Source: Limnoperna fortunei
Taxonomy: Eukaryota > Mollusca > Bivalvia > Mytilida > Modiolidae
Direction of reading: 5' to 3'
Length of the DNA: 64,000 bases
Assembly (NCBI GenBank): GCA_944474755.1
Contig: OX104119.1
Location: forward strand, 5,567,075 to 5,631,074
Under the pieces are notes generated by a model. The model searched no databases and had not been told where the DNA came from. It worked only from the letters and a program-made list of their open reading frames with translations. Of this stretch, positions 50,991 to 63,323 are shown in pieces. Made by a program: the position numbers and the translations under genes. The stretch's first letter is position 1, and each line of letters opens with the position of its first letter.

Positions 50991-53900
50991 ACCCTGTCCA
51001 TGTGACCCCTGTAAGGTACTTACTATTGACCCTGTCCATGTGACCCCTGTAAGGTACTTACTACTGACCCTGTCCATGTGACTCCCTGTAAGGTACTTAC
51101 TACTGACCCTGTCCATGTGATTCCCTGTAAGGTACTTACTACTGACCATGTCTATGCTACTTCCTGTAAGGTACTTACTACTGACCCTGTCCATGTGATT
51201 CCCTGTAAGGTACTTACTACTGACCCTGTCCATGTGACCCCTGTAAGGTAGTTACTATTGATCCTGAACTTGTGACTTTTACTACTGACCCTATCTATGT
51301 GACTTCCTGTAAGGTACTTACTACTGACCCTGTCCATGTGATTCCCTGTAAGGTACTTACTACTGACCCTGTCCATGTGACCCCTGTAAGGTAGTTACTA
51401 TTGATCCTGAACTTGTGACTTTTACTACTGACCCTATCTATGTGACTTCCTGTAAGGTACTTACTACTGACCCTGTCTGTGATTCCCTGTAAGGTACTTA
51501 CTACTGACCTTGTCTATGTGACTTCCTGTAAGGTACTTACTATTGACCGTGTCTATGTGACCCTCTGGATTGTACTTACTACTGACCCTGTCTGACTCCC
51601 TGTATAGTACTTAGTACTGACCCTGTCTATGTGACCCCTGTACGGTACTTACTACTGACGCCGTCCATGTGACTCTCTGTAAGGTACTTACTACTAACCC
51701 TGCCTAAATGACCCCTGTAAGGTACTTACTACTGCCCCTGTCTATGTGACTCCCTGTATAGTACTTACTACTGACCCTGTCCATGTGACCCCTGTAAGGT
51801 AGTTACTATTGATCCTGAACTTGTGACTTTTACTACTGACCCTATCTATGTGACTTCCTGTAAGGTACTTACTACTGACCCTGTCTGTGATTCCCTGTAA
51901 GGTACTTACTACTGACCTTGTCTATGTGACTTCCTGTAAGGTACTTACTATTGACCGTGTCTATGTGACCCTCTGGATTGTACTTACTACTGACCCTGTC
52001 TGACTCCCTGTATAGTACTTAGTACTGACCCTGTCTATGTGACCCCTGTACGGTACTTACTACTGACGCCGTCCATGTGACTCTCTGTAAGGTACTTACT
52101 ACTGACCCTGTCTATGTGACCTATGTAAGGTACTTACTACTGACCCTGTCTATGTGACTCCCTGTAAGGTACTTACTACTGACCCTGTCCATGTGACCCC
52201 TGTAAGGTACTTACTACTGACCCTGTCCATGTGACCCCTGTAAGGTACTTACTACTGACCCTGTCCATGTGACTCCCTGTAAGGTACTTACTACTGACCC
52301 TGTCTATGTGACCTATGTAAGGTACTTACTACTGACCCTGTCTGTGTGACCCCTGTAAGGTACTTACTACTGACCCTGTCTGTGTGACCCCTGTAAGGTA
52401 CTTACTACTGACCCTGTCTATGTGATTCCTTCTAAGGTACTTACTACTGACCATGTCCATGTGACCCCTGTAAGATACTTACTACTGACCTTGTCCATGT
52501 GACCTATGTAAGATACTTACTACTGACCCTGTCTATGTGATTCACTGTAAGGTACTTACTACTGACCATGTCCATGTGACTTCCTGTAAGGTACTTGCTA
52601 CTGACCCTGTCCATGTGACCCCTGTAAGGTACTTACTACTGACCCTGTCCATGTGACCCCAGTAAGGTACTTACTACTGACCCTGTCTATGTGACCTCTG
52701 TAAGGTACTTACTACTGACCCTGTTTATATGACCCCTGTAAGGTACTTACTACTGACCCTGTCCATGTGACTCCTTGTAAGGTACTTACTACTGACCCTG
52801 TCTATGTGACCCCTGTAAGGTACTTACTACTGACCCTGTCTATGTGACCCCTGTAAGGTACTTACTACTGACCCTGTCTATGTGACCCTGTAAGGTACTT
52901 ACTACTGACCCTGTCCATGTGACCCCTGTAAGGTACTTACTACTGACCATGTCCATGTGACTTCCTGTAAGGTACTTACTACTGACCCTGTCTATGTGAC
53001 CCCTGTAAGGTACTTACTACTGACCCTGTCCATGTGACTCCTTGTAAGGTACTTACTACTGACCCTGTCTATGTGACCCCTGTAAGGTACTTACTACTGA
53101 CCCTGTCTATGTGACCCCTGTAAGGTACTTACTACTGACCCTGTCTATGTGACCCCTGTAAGGTACTTACTACTGACCCTGTCCATGTGACCCCTGTAAG
53201 GTACTTACTACTGGCCCTGTCTATGTGACCCCTGTAAGGTACTTACTACTGACCCTGTCTATGTGACCCCTGTAAGGTACTTACTACTGACCCTGTCCAT
53301 GTGACCCCTGTAAGGTACTTACTACTGACCCTGTCTATGTGACCCCTGTAAGGTACTTTCTACTGACCCTGTCTATGTGACTCCCTGTAAGGTACTTACT
53401 ACTGACCCTGTCCATGTGACCCCTGTAAGGTACTTACTACTGACCCTGTCTATGTGACCCCTGTAAGGTACTTACTACTGACCCTGTCCATGTGACCCCT
53501 GTAAGGTACTTACTACTGACCCTGTCCATGTGACCCCTGTAAGGTACTTACTACTGACCCTGTCCATGTGACCCCTGTAAGGTACTTACTACTGACCCTG
53601 TCCATGTGACCCCTGTAAGGTACTTACTACTGACCCTGTCCATGTGACCCCTGTAAGGTACTTACTACTGACCCTGTCCATGTGACTCCCTGTAAGGTAC
53701 TTACTACTGACCCTGTCTATGTGACCTATGTAAGGTACTTACTACTGACCCTGTCTATGTGACTCCCTGTAAGGTACTTACTACTGACCCTGTCCATGTG
53801 ACCCCTGTAAGGTACTTACTACTGACCCTGTCTATGTGACTCCTGTAAGGTACTTACTACTGACCCTGTCCATGTGACCCCTGTAAGGTACTTACTACTG

Positions 53901-54478
53901 ACCCTGTCTATGTGACTCCTGTAAGGTACTTAATACTGACCCTGTCTATGTGACCCCTGTAAGGTACTTACTACTCACCCTGTCCATGTGACCCCTGTAA
54001 GGTACTTACTACTGACCCTGTCTATGTGACCCCTGTAAGGTACTTACTACTGACCCTGTCCATGTGACCCCTGTAAGGTACTTACTAATGACCCTGTCCA
54101 TGTGACCCCTGTAAGGTACTTACTACTGATCCTGTCTATGTGACACACTGTAAGGTACTTACTACTGACCCTGTCCATGTGACCCCTGTAAGGTACTTAC
54201 TAATGACCCTGTCCATGTGACCCCTGTAAGGTACTTACTACTGACCCTGTCTATGTGACCCCTGTAAGGTACTTACTACTGACCCTGTCCATGCGACCCC
54301 TGTAAGGTACTTACTAATGACCCTGTCCATGTGACCCCTGTAAGGTACTTACTACTGACCTTGTCCATGTGACCCCTGTAAGGTACTTACTACTGACCCT
54401 GTCCATGTGACCCCTGTAAGGTACTTACTACTGATCCTGTCTATGTGATTACCTGTAAGGTACTTACTACTTACCCTG
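50991..54478. repeat. 38-bp minisatellite array, second block
   Basis: About 90 units continue after the TIR element. The part from 51,000 to 52,090 is more divergent, with words such as TTGATCCTGAACTTGTGAC and a local repeat of about 410 bp (51,380 against 51,790). The segment from about 52,590 onward matches the sequence 4,053 bp earlier. Confidence 0.95.
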
Positions 54479-55043
54479 CAGTGTTCAATCTAGAATTTGG
54501 CCTAAGGGGGTCATGATAGCCCTAATAACTTACCATAGGGGGCCAGAATTTATAGCTAGGGGTCAATAAAACCAATATTAGAGCACCCGCTTCATTTTGA
54601 TTTTCATCCGTTTTTGCATGTTTATCTCCAATGGGAGTAAAATATGAAGAAGTACGCTTCATCTTGAAGCATGAACAACACGTTATAAAAAAATCGATAA
54701 TACATATATATATATATATATTGTCTACAATCCTCCCAAGTCAGGGGTTCTGATTCCGTATTCGCTCCATCTGATGGAGCTGGAGCGAACGCGGACTTAG
54801 AACCCTTGACTTGGGAGGATGATTGTCTACGTGATATAGACGCTTGCTAAATTGTAATTGTACATGATAAAAAGTGTACTTAGGACCGAGAATACAGTTA
54901 AATTTCTGGTATATTTTAAAGGGACTTTCTCAAAGCTGTGAAAAATTACGTTGCGCCAGTAATGACCCAGGAGGTTTTTTAAGCATGTCAATTCAACAAA
55001 AAATGCGGGAATGGCGCAATGGCGCGCTCTAGATTGAACACTG
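54479..55043. mobile_element. 565-bp TIR element, second copy
   Basis: Appears the same as 50426-50990 in length, termini, internal hairpin and flanks, with an offset of 4,053 bp shared by the surrounding array. It therefore arose by duplication of the array segment and not by a second insertion. Confidence 0.85.
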
Positions 55044-56050
55044 ACCCTGTCCATGTGACCCCTGTAAGGTACTTACTATTGACCCTGTCCATGTGACCCC
55101 TGTAAGGTACTTACTACTGACCCTGTCCATGTGACTCCCTGTAAGGTACTTACTACTGACCCTGTCCATGTGATTCCCTGTAAGGTACTTACTACTGACC
55201 ATGTCTATGCTACTTCCTGTAAGGTACTTACTACTGACCCTGTCCATGTGATTCCCTGTAAGGTACTTACTACTGACCCTGTCCATGTGACCCCTGTAAG
55301 GTAGTTACTATTGATCCTGAACTTGTGACTTTTACTACTGACCCTATCTATGTGACTTCCTGTAAGGTACTTACTACTGACCCTGTCCATGTGATTCCCT
55401 GTAAGGTACTTACTACTGACCCTGTCCATGTGACCCCTGTAAGGTAGTTACTATTGATCCTGAACTTGTGACTTTTACTACTGACCCTATCTATGTGACT
55501 TCCTGTAAGGTACTTACTACTGACCCTGTCTGTGATTCCCTGTAAGGTACTTACTACTGACCTTGTCTATGTGACTTCCTGTAAGGTACTTACTATTGAC
55601 CGTGTCTATGTGACCCTCTGGATTGTACTTACTACTGACCCTGTCTGACTCCCTGTATAGTACTTAGTACTGACCCTGTCTATGTGACCCCTGTACGGTA
55701 CTTACTACTGACGCCGTCCATGTGACTCTCTGTAAGGTACTTACTACTAACCCTGCCTAAATGACCCCTGTAAGGTACTTACTACTGCCCCTGTCTATGT
55801 GACTCCCTGTATAGTACTTACTACTTACCCTGTCCATGTGACTCCCTGTAACATACTTAAGACTAGTCCTGTCGGTGTGACCCTCTGTAAGGTACTTACT
55901 ACTAACCCTGTCCATGTGATTCCCTGAGATGTACTTAGTACTGACCTTGTCCATGTGACCCTCTGTAAGGTACTTTCACCTGAACTCTGTCGATGTAATT
56001 CCTTGTAAGGTACTTACTACTGACCCTGTCTATTTGACACTCTGTAAGGT
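55044..56050. repeat. 38-bp minisatellite array, third block
   Basis: Continues the array. 55,044-55,829 matches 50,991-51,776. Beyond that the units become degenerate (for example GTACTTAAGACTAGTCCTGT and GTACTTTCACCTGAACTCTG), as expected at an array edge. Confidence 0.93.
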
Positions 56051-57056
56051 ACAGTACGCCCAGTGTTTGGTCACTCAAACACTCAAATAAGAGAAATTTT
56101 TCGGTGTTACACGGTGTATCACCAAAATTTTCTCGGAGAATCACAGTGTTTCAGGGTGTTGTTATCTATCACCACCTTAAAATTGATCCCCATGATGTAC
56201 CGACTTTCGGGTGTAACATGGTGTGACACTGTGTTTTTCGGATATTCAGGGTGTAGAAAATATATTGTATAGATTGTTTATTGCAAGCAAAGAACCAGCT
56301 AATGTCTTGCTTTTCTCATAACTACAAAATTAAAATGTGTTCAATCTTCGAACTTCACGATTTTTCTTTTGTTTTGCGCATGCAGAAATAACTTGTCTGT
56401 CTTTATCTATATGTCTATCTATATTTAAAAAATAATTATAAATAATTAGCGTCTTTAGTGGTTTCAACAACATAAACAATTTGATTTATTGCAATCCTGG
56501 AAGTCTGAGAGTGAGCTGTGCTAGTACAATTCACAGTTCAGCTTCTTTCACTTCGCGAATTTATGCAATTGTGTGCATGCCTGGAAACCTATTTTTATTT
56601 ATTTCGGTCAGCATTGTATTTTCAAAACTATTTTACGTGAATAAGAATTTGTTCAACAGAACTTACTTTTTTTTTAATTCAGCAATACTGAAGTTAAATG
56701 TAAAGCTTTTATCCCTAATTATACTTTATGCAAAGCACGCCCTTTAACAGGTCAGTTGTGTATTTATGTACATGTTACACGTGGCTTTTTATTTCATGGT
56801 TTTGGTACATTAAAGATGTAAATGTATATTTGACCTTGATTACTTTCTGCTGACCGCGTGGTTAAACAGTTGTGACAAAACACATCATCACTGGTATACT
56901 GTTTGTTGTTACTTGAACTAAGGACTGTATATTGTCTTTTTCTTTGATTACCATATATCAAGTTGTTCTTAAAAAAAATCAGTTCTAGTGCAAGTTCCGA
57001 TTTATTTACAAAAATTATTAAAAATTTTAAAGTTCTAAATTTCCTTGTATTGACAT
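56051..57056. other. Unique 1-kb stretch interrupting the 38-bp array
   Basis: Array sequence stops at about 56,050 and resumes at 57,057. The interior has GGTGT-rich text near 56,095-56,260 and is then AT-rich. It may be an inserted element, but neither terminal repeats nor a target duplication could be shown, and no gene is supported. Confidence 0.4.
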
Positions 57057-57462
57057 GTGATTCCCTGTAAGGTACTTACTACTGACCCTGTCCATGTGAC
57101 TCCCTGAAAGGTACTTACTACTGACCCTGTCTATGTGACCCTCTGTAAGGTACTTACTACTGACCATGTCTTTGTGACTCCTTGTATAGAACTTACTACT
57201 GACCCTGTCCATGTGACTCCCTCTAAGGTACTTACTACTGACCATGTCTATGTGATTCCCTGAAAGGTACTTACTACTGACCCTGTCTATATGACCCTCT
57301 GTAAGGTACTTACTACTGACCCTGTCTATGTGACCCCTGTAAGGTATTTACTACTGACCCTGTCTATGTGACCCTCTGTAAGGTACTTACTACTGACCCT
57401 GTCCATGTGACTCCCTCTAAGGTACTTACTAATGACCCTGTCGATGTGACTCTCTGTATGTG
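57057..57462. repeat. 38-bp minisatellite array, terminal block (about 10 copies)
   Basis: Divergent copies of the same unit (GGTACTTACTACTGACCCTG) resume here and end near 57,462. This is the outer edge of the array. Confidence 0.92.
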
Positions 57463-57781
57463 AACCCCTGATTTAAGTTGGAAGTCAACGTCATTGCTGT
57501 TGAAATTTAAGCCAATATGAGAAAGACCACTGACCATTACTTAAACAATCAGCATTTCAATTCTTAACTTACTTTTGTTTAAATCTGGTATCTTGAATTC
57601 CTGTAAAACACACAATATGTCAGTCAGATATAACTTAACAATATTTAAAAAATATAATTATACTTGAGACAAAAACGTTTCTCTATCTCACCGATTTAAA
57701 CAATAAGACACTGAGCACCTGGACTCATCCCGTTGCATAATTTTTGCTTCTGTGTTGTGTGTTTGTTTTTGTTGTTGTCCC

Positions 57782-57994
57782 CTATTTTGTGTTACCATGA
57801 CATTTTGTTGGTCCTCGATTTTTCGATTTCTGAATACACCTTGGTATCTTCGATTCTTTTTTCTTGATTGTGATATGTACAATTAACTCTTGCGGCAAAT
57901 TATCAGCAGCTGTTATTATGAAAACTTGTTGTTCTAAATAGCTTTTACCTTCCTGACCTTTTAGTTTTAGCTGTGCTGGCACATAATCTTCATT
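57782..57994 (-). CDS. Possible terminal exon, perhaps of the upstream Roc-COR gene
   Basis: After a good 3' splice site (TTTCTTTTTCTAG) a 70-codon frame reads NEDYVPAQLKLKGQEGKSYL and on to TAG at 57782-57784. The exon is in phase 0, which matches the donor at the end of the COR exon (61407), so it could be its last exon. I recognise no domain. The C-terminus is very basic (KKKESK and similar). It may equally be a chance frame, and another frame overlaps it. Confidence 0.3.
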   Translation of the reverse strand, partial: NEDYVPAQLKLKGQEGKSYLEQQVFIITAADNLPQELIVHITIKKKESKIPRCIQKSKNRGPTKCHGNTK

Positions 57995-58342
57995 CTAGAA
58001 AAAGAAAATTAACATTTATGAACATATCTGATTCAACATTACCTGTTACAAGGGTTTTTGTATCAAATATTTCATTTCAACTTAGACATGAACATGTAAT
58101 TATGCAACAGTTACATTCACTTGTAAATGCGCACATGAAAAAAAAAAGAAAACTGAACGCAAACAGCATCAAAAATATGAAGCAACCCAGTAAGTTAACA
58201 TAGTTATTAACAGACAATGCAACATTATTTTATTTAGCATGTTCAGTGTATGTTGTATATGTACACTTTGTTTCAGACATATCCTGATTCCGAGTTGATT
58301 AGTTCTTGCCTTACCATCTACCTCCTTCAAGAATGTTTAGTC

Positions 58343-58560
58343 TTGTTTGTTTGATTGCTTGAATGATGTTTAACCCCAGCTATTATTCGGCTAAATCATG
58401 GGATCCAGCTTGAGTACCCAGAGAAAACCCCCAAAATTTTGTAGGAAAACTTGCAATTCTTGTCAATTAAGATTGGAGATGACCGCACCCTGCCCACAAT
58501 CTCAGTGTTGATACCATGTGATAAATACTGCATGAATTACCTCAACCAATCGACAACTGA
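58343..58560 (+). mobile_element. Diverged SINE
   Basis: GTTTGTTTGATTG is followed by GATGTTTAAC, CGGCTAAATCATGG, GAGTACCCAGAGAAAACCCC and CTTGCAATTCTTGTCAATTA, and then a 3' region with ATACTGCATGAATTACCTCA. Same family as 37738-37925, with more substitutions. Confidence 0.75.
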
Positions 58561-58849
58561 GACCACAGCATGTTAAGTGCATTTTGTTTATAGACTGTGT
58601 TATATATAGAAATACCCCGATTCAGTGTTTACCAGTTTTGCATGTTTAGTGCATATTAAGTACCAATGTTAATGGTTCAGGTTCGTATTAATAATGCATT
58701 CAGTTGTTAAAGATTATGTTGTCTTTGGATGCATTAAATAAAGTATCTGTATGTAGAAGTTACAATTATCATGATTTATTATAATAAGACGAATATACAT
58801 GTACATGTAATTAGATTCTCACAAATGTTTTTAATAGGATTGTAATTCC

Positions 58850-59575
58850 ATTTTCAGCAATTGTTTAGCTACTAGCTAGTATACCATGACATCAAGTTTT
58901 TATTTAAGAAAGCTGGAGTACCCCATGTAAATCCCTGACATTTGGTACATGTAGCTGGAGTAGCCAGCAGAAACTCCTGACATTTGGTAGCTGGAGTACC
59001 CAGCAGAAACTCCTGACTTTTGGTAGCTGGACTACCCAGTGGAAACTCCTTACTTTTGGTAGTTAGCGATCCTAATAGAAACCCCTGACATTTGGTAGCT
59101 TTAGTATGAAGTGGAAAACTGGATCTTTGGTAGCTGGAGTATCCAGTGGATACACCAGAGATTTGGTAGCATAAGTACCCAGTAGACACCCTGTCATTTG
59201 TTAGCTGGATTACCCAGTGGAAACCCCTAACCTTTGATACCTGGAGTATCCAGTAGAAACCAACATGGTTGGTAGATGGAGTATATAGTGGAAACCCCTG
59301 ACCTTTGGTACTAATAGCTGGAGTTCCCAGTGGAAGCTGCAATCTGCAGACATTTGGCAGCTGGACTTCTTAGTGGAAACCTTCGACCTTTGGTAGCTGG
59401 TGTACTTAGTGGAAACCCCTGACCTTTGAAAGCTGATGTACCCAGTGGAAACCACGACCTTAGGTAGCTAAAGTACCCAGTTGAAACCCCAGATATTGGT
59501 AGCTGGAGTACCCTGTAGAAATCATTGACATTTGGTAGCTGGAGTACCCACTGGATACCTCTGACATTTGTTCAG
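58850..59575. repeat. About 36-bp minisatellite derived from the SINE core
   Basis: The block begins like the SINE (CATTTTCAGCAATTGTTTAG, AAGTTTTTATTTAAGAAAGC) and then repeats a unit with the key words TTTGGTAGCTGGAGTACCCA and GTGGAAACCCCTGAC about 19 times. This unit matches the SINE stretch GGAGTACCCGGAGAAAACCC plus CCGACCTGCGGTAGG, read around the repeat junction. The array therefore seems to have grown from an inserted SINE. Confidence 0.85.
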
Positions 59576-59959
59576 GTTTTTATAACTTAACCTGTCAACC
59601 CATAATACGAAAGCCTCCCATATCTGCAATATTAAAAAACCACAAGTCTTTATTGGCAAACATCGTGAAAGCAATGGAAACGGGAGGTTTCACATGTCAG
59701 CAAACCTAGTTTAACCCGCCATTTCTTTGAAATGCCTGTACCATGTCAGGACCATTGCTTTAGTTGCTATATTTTTTTTTGGTAATTGGTTCTCAAGTTT
59801 GTCAGTTTCTACAACTTTGTTTTTGATTGTCTTTTTTACACATGTTTTAAACAGTTTCCTTGGTCATGTTGGTGTTCAGTATTTTGTTATTACCTTCATT
59901 AATCAACTTTAATTGCATTTGACATAGTCATAGTTTTTAAAAAGAACTGACACAATAAC
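59576..59959. other. Unique stretch between repeats
   Basis: A short plus-strand frame is present, but no domain or splice evidence supports a gene. Confidence 0.35.
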
Positions 59960-61300
59960 TAGAGGCTCCCAGGAGCCTGTATCGCTCACCTGAATCTGAA
60001 ACTAAGCAGCCTTTTTTTATCCAGCTTTTCTTTTCTATAAGGAATTGTCCAACACTTCTTCAAAAATCATTAATTTTGACCTTTTAAGGGAAAAAACTCC
60101 TATAAGGAGAAGCTTTTGATGCTTAGGAGGGAGGTCCACTTCAAATTTGCTGTACCTGTTATACTTTTTTAACTATCCGCTGAAAACTATCTTGACCCCC
60201 CCTTTTCTATTTTGAGCCAACATAGCTATGTAGGTAGTCAGGTGTCATGATCTGCACAATTGTGGTAGAGGATATCCTAAAGATGATGTGTACAATGTTT
60301 CAAAGCAGTCCTTTCATTGGTTAAAGAGGAAAAGATTTTTTAAAATCAATTAAAATTTATCTTAAAAATGTTCAAGAAGAATAATTCCTATATTATTCAT
60401 CAGACAATCTTGACCCTTAACATGCTCAAGTCACTTTTGTAGCCCTCATAAAGCAGAACAATTAAGCAATGCTAACTTTTTCTCTAGTTGTAATAATTTT
60501 CAAGATTTTGAGGCAAAAATTAAATGGCATTAACTCCTACATTATACTCTTTCATCTGTATGCCAAAAACTGTATTTTGACATTCCCCCCCCCCCCCCCC
60601 CGCACGTTCTATTTTTAGCCACGGTGGCCATGGTTTGTGCAAACTTGCTAGAGGACATTTGACGGATGACGTGTACAAAGTTTAAACGCAGTACTCTCAG
60701 TGGTTTCAGAGGAGATTTTTTAAAATCTATTAAAACCGATTTAAAAAACTGTTCGAGGGGGATAACTCTTAAAAAGTTTCATCAGACAATCTTGCCCCTA
60801 TAGCCATTATTGTCGCTCTCAATCTAGCAATGCTAAATTTTTCTGTAGTTCTTATAATTTTCAAGATTTTGAGGCAAAAATTGCAAAAATTCTCAATTTC
60901 GACAGTTAAAGAACAAAACTCCTACAAGGCGTCGTCATACATCTTGGACCCGTTGGCGTGTTTTGTAGAGCTTTTGATGCTAAAGAATGTTAGTCTCTTC
61001 GGTTTTTCTGTATCTGTTACATTTTGAACTATAAGCCAAAAACTGTATTTGACCCCCTTGTTCTATTTTAAACAATGGTGGCCTGATGTTGGTTGGTCTG
61101 AGGCCATGATTTATGCAAACTAAGAGGTAGAGAACATTTTACTGCAGATGTGTGCAAAGTTTCAAAGTAATCCCTTCAGTGGTTTTGGAGATTTTTAAAG
61201 AAAAGTTAACGACAACAAGAAATACGGATGGATGACAACGATGGACACCAAGTGATGGCAATTAACAGTTCACATGACCCTTCAGGTCAGGTGAGCTAAA
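59960..61300. repeat. 1.3-kb dispersed repeat with inverted CTCACCTGA ends
   Basis: The left end has GAGGCTCCCAGGAGCCTGTA and GCTCACCTGA. The right end is TCAGGTGAGCTAAAA, the inverse. Inside, a segment of roughly 365-385 bp occurs more than twice: TTTTCAAGATTTTGAGGCAA at about 60,490 and 60,855, and CATCAGACAATCTTG at about 60,398 and 60,781. It has no coding capacity. Such sequences are common between bivalve genes, and this may be a non-autonomous DNA element. Confidence 0.6.
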
Positions 61301-61406
61301 AATTACGCTAAATTTTTATACATGTATATGTGATGCAGACACAATCACTTCCTTTACCATAACAATGCAATTATCATGATTATTATATACATGTACGATT
61401 TCCTAC

Positions 61407-62621
61407 CTCATTATAGTCCTCAAACCATGTTTGAAAGAAATCTTGAATGCTATGACTTTGACTATGTTCTTCACAAAAGTATTCATCTTCTAAATCCAGT
61501 AACTCACTGTAGCTATGGCGACCAGCAGACATGTGTATGTTGCCATCTGAGCACTTTGACTTCACAGTGTAAGACACTGATCTTGTTTCAAATTTTTCTT
61601 TGGCTACCCCAGTTGTTCTTTTCAATTCTTCTAGAATTGCTTTACATGTTCCTTTCTCTATATCTCTCCACTGCCATATCTGCAGTGCTATTGTGTTTTT
61701 ACAGAAACACAAAATAAATTTTTGGAACTTGGTATTGTCGAGAAAGAACACTCCCATACCATGATAAATAGCCATTCGACCAGTTTGTGGTTCAGTACAC
61801 ATAGGATATTTACTGATATAATAACACAAGATATGGTTAAAAAAGTCAAACGGCATAAAATCAAACTCGATACACAACCATGGTGTGCGCTTACAGTTAT
61901 CTTTTTTTGCATTAAACATATCAATGATATCTGTAAATGAAGCTTTCTCAGAGATCATACAAGGCATATAATAAGTAGGCAAGATTTGCCTTTGTCCATT
62001 TTCCATCAAAGTTGTTGGTTTTACTATAATGTCAAATATTTCCATTACATTTAGTAAGTGACTGCTATGTTTGTTAAAGTCAAGTTCAGGTTCTTTATCA
62101 AAGAGTTTTACAATCAGAGAGGGCTCAAGCTTTCCAGTGTCTTCTAGCGCTTTCCATTCATTAGTCAGTTTCAGGTTGGAATCAAATTTGTCTGATACAA
62201 GACATCTGAATGCATTTGCTAACCATTTTTGGTTTAGAATAATACATGTATATTCTTTTAAACTCTCAAAATATAAGACACCTCCCACTTTATGTTGATA
62301 TTTCAGGAAAAGATTTAATTCATCCTCGCTATCAATTGAACATTGAGAAGATAGTTCGACAATATCCAACCAAGATAATATGTTCATCTCAGCCTCCCTT
62401 AAAACATCAATTGATTGTTCTAAACGAATCCAACGTAAGGGTAACTTTTCAGCAAATGTTTTGACCTGCTTTCCATATTTAAAAACTGTGTTGCGGAAAA
62501 CATTAAAATCCCCTTCGTCTGACTCGGTGTTTGAAACATAACATATCTCTCTTACATGTTTTTTCTTAGCTTCATTTCTTAATACAGAGAGTAGTTGTTT
62601 TCGGAAGTCATCTTTTCTTTC
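61407..62621 (-). CDS. ROCO-family protein, COR-domain exon
   Basis: A 405-codon exon in phase 0 at both ends: acceptor CTGCAG/G at 62622-62627 and donor GAG/GTAGGA at 61405. Early residues 'ERKDDFRKQLLSVLRNEA' and 'REICYVSN' are the end of the Roc GTPase fold. The COR domain follows, with 'LPLRWIRLEQSI', 'LFLKYQHKVGGVLYFE' and 'CIILNQKWLANAFRCLV'. In ROCO proteins (the LRRK and DAPK1 family) COR mediates dimerisation and controls the GTPase. The C-terminal half is acidic and Ser-rich and not assignable. The frame is intact. It continues directly from the Roc exon at 63323-63196. Confidence 0.85.
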
Positions 62622-63195
62622 CTGCAGCTTAAAGAAAAAAATTCTAAATTTTCACTTGTTTTGCTCCTGAATATTGCTTTTGTCAAAAGCAATTATTTAT
62701 TAACTGACAATGACAATACATACTGAAATCTTAAATTGTGAAAAGTGACATCATATTAGTTAATAGATAATGACCAGGACTTCACTGTTTGTTGTTGCTT
62801 GATCTGTTAATCGTGTGTATACTAGATAAGGATAAAGTACATTACATGTAAATTATAAATTGTTTTACTGCAGCTGTATGATAGAATGATTTATTCAGTC
62901 TTACTTAACAAGACACATATTTTAGAGTTTCAGATATTACTCAGATATTAAGGTTTGCCAGCATCGTACAAATTTTCTGATGATAATTATCAGAGGGATA
63001 GATACACAATATAACTTATTTTAATTCTATTATCATTTAATTGGTCTTACTGCTTTGAAATTTTGATGGAAATAAAAATATTTACTATTTTAAATCTTTA
63101 ATTGACCATATTGGACATCTTTATTTTATTCAAAACACTTATAAAATGAGATCAAGACGTTGTTTAATATCCTGATATTTGTTCATAACACTTAC

Positions 63196-63323
63196 ATTGT
63201 CTCTGCACTCGTCAATTCTGGTACAAACAATGACAGCTGGCGGATAGAGAAGTTCTGTCTCCTCTTTCATTTCCTCCTTACTGGCACATGAGTGAATAGT
63301 ATCAAGCCAGAAGTCTATATACT
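63196..63323 (-). CDS. ROCO-family protein, Roc GTPase exon (C-terminal part)
   Basis: The exon lies between an acceptor (TTTTTATAG) and a strong donor (AAT/GTAAGT at 63191-63196). It encodes 'YIDFWLDTIHSCAS' and 'PPAVIVCTRIDECRDN'. The TRID stretch is at the place of the G4 base-recognition motif (T/N-K-x-D class) of Roc GTPases. It ends in phase 0 and the COR exon begins in phase 0, so the two join cleanly. The P-loop and switch regions must lie in exons beyond the window. Confidence 0.8.

Noticed and set aside
56051..57056. A transposon inserted in the 38-bp array
   Set aside because: Plausible from position, but neither inverted ends nor a target duplication could be shown, so it is listed only as a unique stretch.
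50976..57245. MDRVSSKYLTGSH repeat frames on the minus strand
   Set aside because: They exist only where 39-bp units predominate; 38-bp units shift the frame. This is array sequence.
57973..58203. 76-residue plus-strand frame
   Set aside because: It partly overlaps the minus-strand exon candidate with better splice context, and has no recognisable domain.
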